A DNA stretch of 64,000 nt from Gibbula magus (Eukaryota > Mollusca > Gastropoda > Trochida > Trochidae). The DNA lies in contig OW388289.1 in the NCBI GenBank assembly GCA_936450465.1, positions 66,338,420-66,402,419 on the forward strand, written 5' to 3'. Shown in pieces: positions 61,395 to 64,000 of this stretch (position 1 is the first letter of the stretch; the number at the start of each line of letters is the position of its first letter). Position numbers and translations under genes: made by a program. The notes under the pieces were generated by a model. That model had not been told where the DNA came from and did not search any database. It saw only the letters and a list, made by a program, of their open reading frames with translations.

Positions 61395-62570
61395 GAAACT
61401 CGTAAAGGTATGGGTTTAACTATATATATATATTAATAACTTCTCACGCAAACAATGGTAAGACGATACTGCAATGTACCTACATGTTATTTTAAACAAG
61501 GTCATATCCAGAGTGAGTGAATATTTGATTTTGTCTTACACATGTGATGGATATGAAGGAGACGAAGAGAAAAACGATGCTGATGTTGTTGATGATAATG
61601 ACGATGAGTGAATAGCCTATATTATATTTTGAATTCTTTATCTTTAGCATGATTACAGATTTCGCACCTGATTGTAAACTCAACACCGTGACACTGAAAT
61701 GACACGTATTTCTAAAAGAAACATATCAACAGTTATATAAGCAATGCATGTGTGTAAAAATTACATTTAAAAAATTACAGTTATCTAACAAGGTTATCAT
61801 GAAGACGGATATTTATTCGAGCGCGGAAATATAAAAATAACGATTTAATAAATTACGATTGCTGCCATGAGTACCACGGTTGATTCAATGTTACAGAAAG
61901 TAGAAAATTCTTGCATAATACGTCGCCATAAGTATACATATATGTACACCTTTAACGACAACTTAACGATCTATATACATGTACTACTACTGTTTTTAAA
62001 TGTAAACAGCGTAAAATGTTTACATTGTCTACTAAGGAAAGCTTCGTGTTAATGATATAATATATAAACGGCATTTCTGTAAATTACTGCGCTATTTAGA
62101 TTAGACTTCAACAAGCGAACGAATCAATTTTGATATTGATTTAACAAAATATCAACAATCAATTAAAAACAGTCATTAAAGTAGTGAAGTCATATAAATC
62201 TGACGAGTAAAGGCAAGATACGTTTTGTTAGAGTGTAGCAGAATAATAAACTCACTGCAAATCTCAAATGGTGCCGATTCCTATATGCCTCACAATGAAA
62301 ACGCTAGGTTTTAAAAGAAAACTATTTTCCCATAATGTTGTTTTCAAATGTTATTTTGTGTCATGTGATCGAGGAAGGAAAAGAGTGTTTCTCCAGCAGA
62401 GACTAAGGTAAATGGATAATACTGCCAAGTGTGAAACCATACTCGTGTTACAACTACATGTGTTTGTATGGTTATAATGCTTACATCAATTTGTATGAAC
62501 CGCTTTTAGAAAATACACCAATAGAGCAGAGAGGACAGTAGATACTTAGTTTAAAATACTCGGAATATAC
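61395..62570. other. Unassigned A+T-rich sequence
   Basis: No gene supported. Downstream exons of the candidate at 62575, if it is real, would lie here on the minus strand, but I cannot pick them. Confidence 0.4.
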
Positions 62571-62574
62571 TTAC

Positions 62575-62656
62575 AGTAAATATTGACCCATCACAGCGTA
62601 TTATAGCATTGGTGGAATAAGATGGACGTCGACGTCGTAAAACTGAACCATGATCC
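62575..62656 (-). CDS. Possible internal exon, 82 bases, unrecognised
   Basis: On the minus strand a strong acceptor (TTCTTTCCTTTCCATAATAG) is followed by 82 bases and then a consensus donor (ACT|GTAAGTAT). One frame is open throughout and reads DHGSVLRRRRPSYSTNAIIR and on. An upstream frame (about 62785-62690) reading RRHIDDGHPDNTGTLVIVNI could be part of an earlier exon, but its splice sites are poor. No protein family is recognised. Confidence 0.3.
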
Positions 62657-62862
62657 CTATTATGGAAAGGAAAGAATATGAATATTGAACAGAAACGGCA
62701 TCTGGTTGACAATGTTAACAATAACAAGAGTACCGGTGTTGTCGGGATGACCATCATCAATATGACGACGCTGTACTAATATATATTGACGTGAGTAGAA
62801 GAAGACCAAATTATGTGGACACACTTTCAGTGAAAGGTTATTCAAAAATATTGAAACATGTT

Positions 62863-63006
62863 AAAGGCACTGTAGCACGGTTTTTGCAAATTTTGTTTTC
62901 TCAAATTTTCCATTTATTATTAAAGTTTATACAATATATTGTTAAGTTAGAGTTAGAGTTCGTGAGATCACTTTAATTCAGTAAGAAAGCGTGCTACAGC
63001 GCCTTT
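62863..63006. mobile_element. 144 bp MITE with 17-bp inverted repeats
   Basis: AAAGGCACTGTAGCACG and CGTGCTACAGCGCCTTT match at 16 of 17 positions. Half-copies of the same family are at 7008 and 12337 (left end) and at 12904 (right end). No protein is encoded. Confidence 0.9.
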
Positions 63007-64000
63007 GAAAATATAACATGTAAATACAATATTAATATTTTAATGGGAGGGTATGTTTGATGGAATTACTTGTTTAGTCTGTGGAACTAATGTTTCGTCA
63101 CAAAGTATATGTCGGATTAACAGAATTTTCGAAGATCTGATTACTTGATTTTAATGACACAAGGAAATTCTATTTTATCTACTTTCTATGTTAATGAAAC
63201 AAAGATGTGTCTCCAATTCTAATCATATATTGTTATAATATGTATAATTATCTAGAAAGGATTTTCAAAGTTATTTAAAAGTTAATTTGATTCTTAAATT
63301 ATATCTTACTTGCATGAGAGATTTCATTTCAGTTGACATAAAGGACCCAACAACGACCTATTCTACGTCCAGGTACATGTACTTCTCCATAATAAAGTAT
63401 ACCACTAAGACCCTTTACAACTTGACATTCATGTAGGATTACAAGACTATATTATTGTGCATGGTCTAGTGATATTTTTAAAACAGCAATAACCTTTTAA
63501 ATAGTTAAAAAACATTGACCACCATCTGGTGGTCGTTGCAAAAACGAACCGTAACACTTTGATTAACCTTAGTACCACTTTTAAAATCGCACTATGGTTA
63601 CTTTCGTGCCATGAACTTATGGACATCAAGGCGTTCTTCCGTCCCTAAAATGAGAATGTTCAACTTCCTGCCTAGAACCACTGGGCATAGAGATCTGTAA
63701 TCCTGTGTTTACGGTACCTTGCATTTGGTTAACATGAAATACAAATATCTATAGATTGTGTTGCGTGACCCCTAATAAGAGCCACAGGAACCACGATCTA
63801 AATAATATTTTAATTTTATTTCATGAACTACAATCCCTAGAGCTAAACAAAGTTTCAGATTTGGATGACAAGTTGCAGATGATGTGCTCATGTGGCACCC
63901 ATAGCTAATGATCAATTGTTTTCCCATTCAAGATCTAAAGACACTACTGCTAATATCCTATGTACCGACATCTTTGTAAATAGGGATCAACAGTGAAGGT
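63007..64000. other. Unassigned sequence to the right edge
   Basis: A stretch near 63620-63860 ('tgagaatgttcaacttcctgcctagaacc', 'gacccctaataagagccacagg') recalls the modules of the 27 kb repeat, but the match is too weak to call. Confidence 0.35.

Overview
The window looks like intergenic or gene-poor euchromatin from a mollusc genome, most likely a marine gastropod and plausibly an abalone-like one. It is A+T-rich and has no prokaryotic gene organisation. It carries tRNA-derived SINEs, LINE relics whose 3' tails end in repeated ACTC, Tc1/mariner elements with TA target duplications, fold-back elements and a minisatellite. The abalone assignment rests on the style of these repeats, not on a host gene I can name. 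I cannot name any intact host protein-coding gene. Nearly every recognisable coding stretch is a decayed transposon protein.

Layout. 1-1.1 kb: dispersed mollusc-type repeat with three ~150 bp tandem modules. 2.47-12.79 kb: a tandem duplication of a ~4.9 kb unit (A, B and the first 95 bp of a third). B has gained a SINE with a visible target duplication, and the last ~1.5 kb of A and B is almost identical while the rest is clearly diverged. 13-18.6 kb: mostly featureless, with a 447 bp fold-back element at 15.2 kb. 18.65-19.3 kb: an older, diverged copy of part of the A/B unit, followed by a cysteine-containing terminal-exon candidate at 19.7-19.9 kb. A paralogue of that exon, with good splice sites and a poly(A) signal, lies at 22.9-23.4 kb. 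21.3-21.6 kb: 3' end of a LINE. 25.2-26.5 kb: a MULE transposase with a FLYWCH zinc finger, broken by a stop codon and a frameshift.

27-28 kb: another copy of the repeat seen at the left edge. 32.3-44.8 kb: three paralogous segments (C1, C2, C3) sharing a CRE-containing block. Between or inside them are a full-length but decayed Tc1 element (34.7-35.8 kb), a decayed LINE (36.1-37.9 kb) and a second LINE inserted in C2 (39.8-41.1 kb). 48-53 kb: another diverged segment pair (D1, D2), a 500 bp mariner-type MITE and fold-back elements. 55.07-56.93 kb: a 30-bp minisatellite of about 62 units. 59.1 kb: a second tRNA-like head. 61.2-61.4 kb: a long GA microsatellite. 62.6 kb: a short exon candidate with good splice sites. 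62.9 kb: a 144 bp MITE.

The main theme is repeated local segmental duplication at several ages, overprinted by transposon insertions whose empty sites survive in the sister copies. The host-gene candidates (5.2/10.5 kb, 19.7 kb, 22.9-23.4 kb, 53.7 kb, 62.6 kb) are weak and would need transcript evidence.
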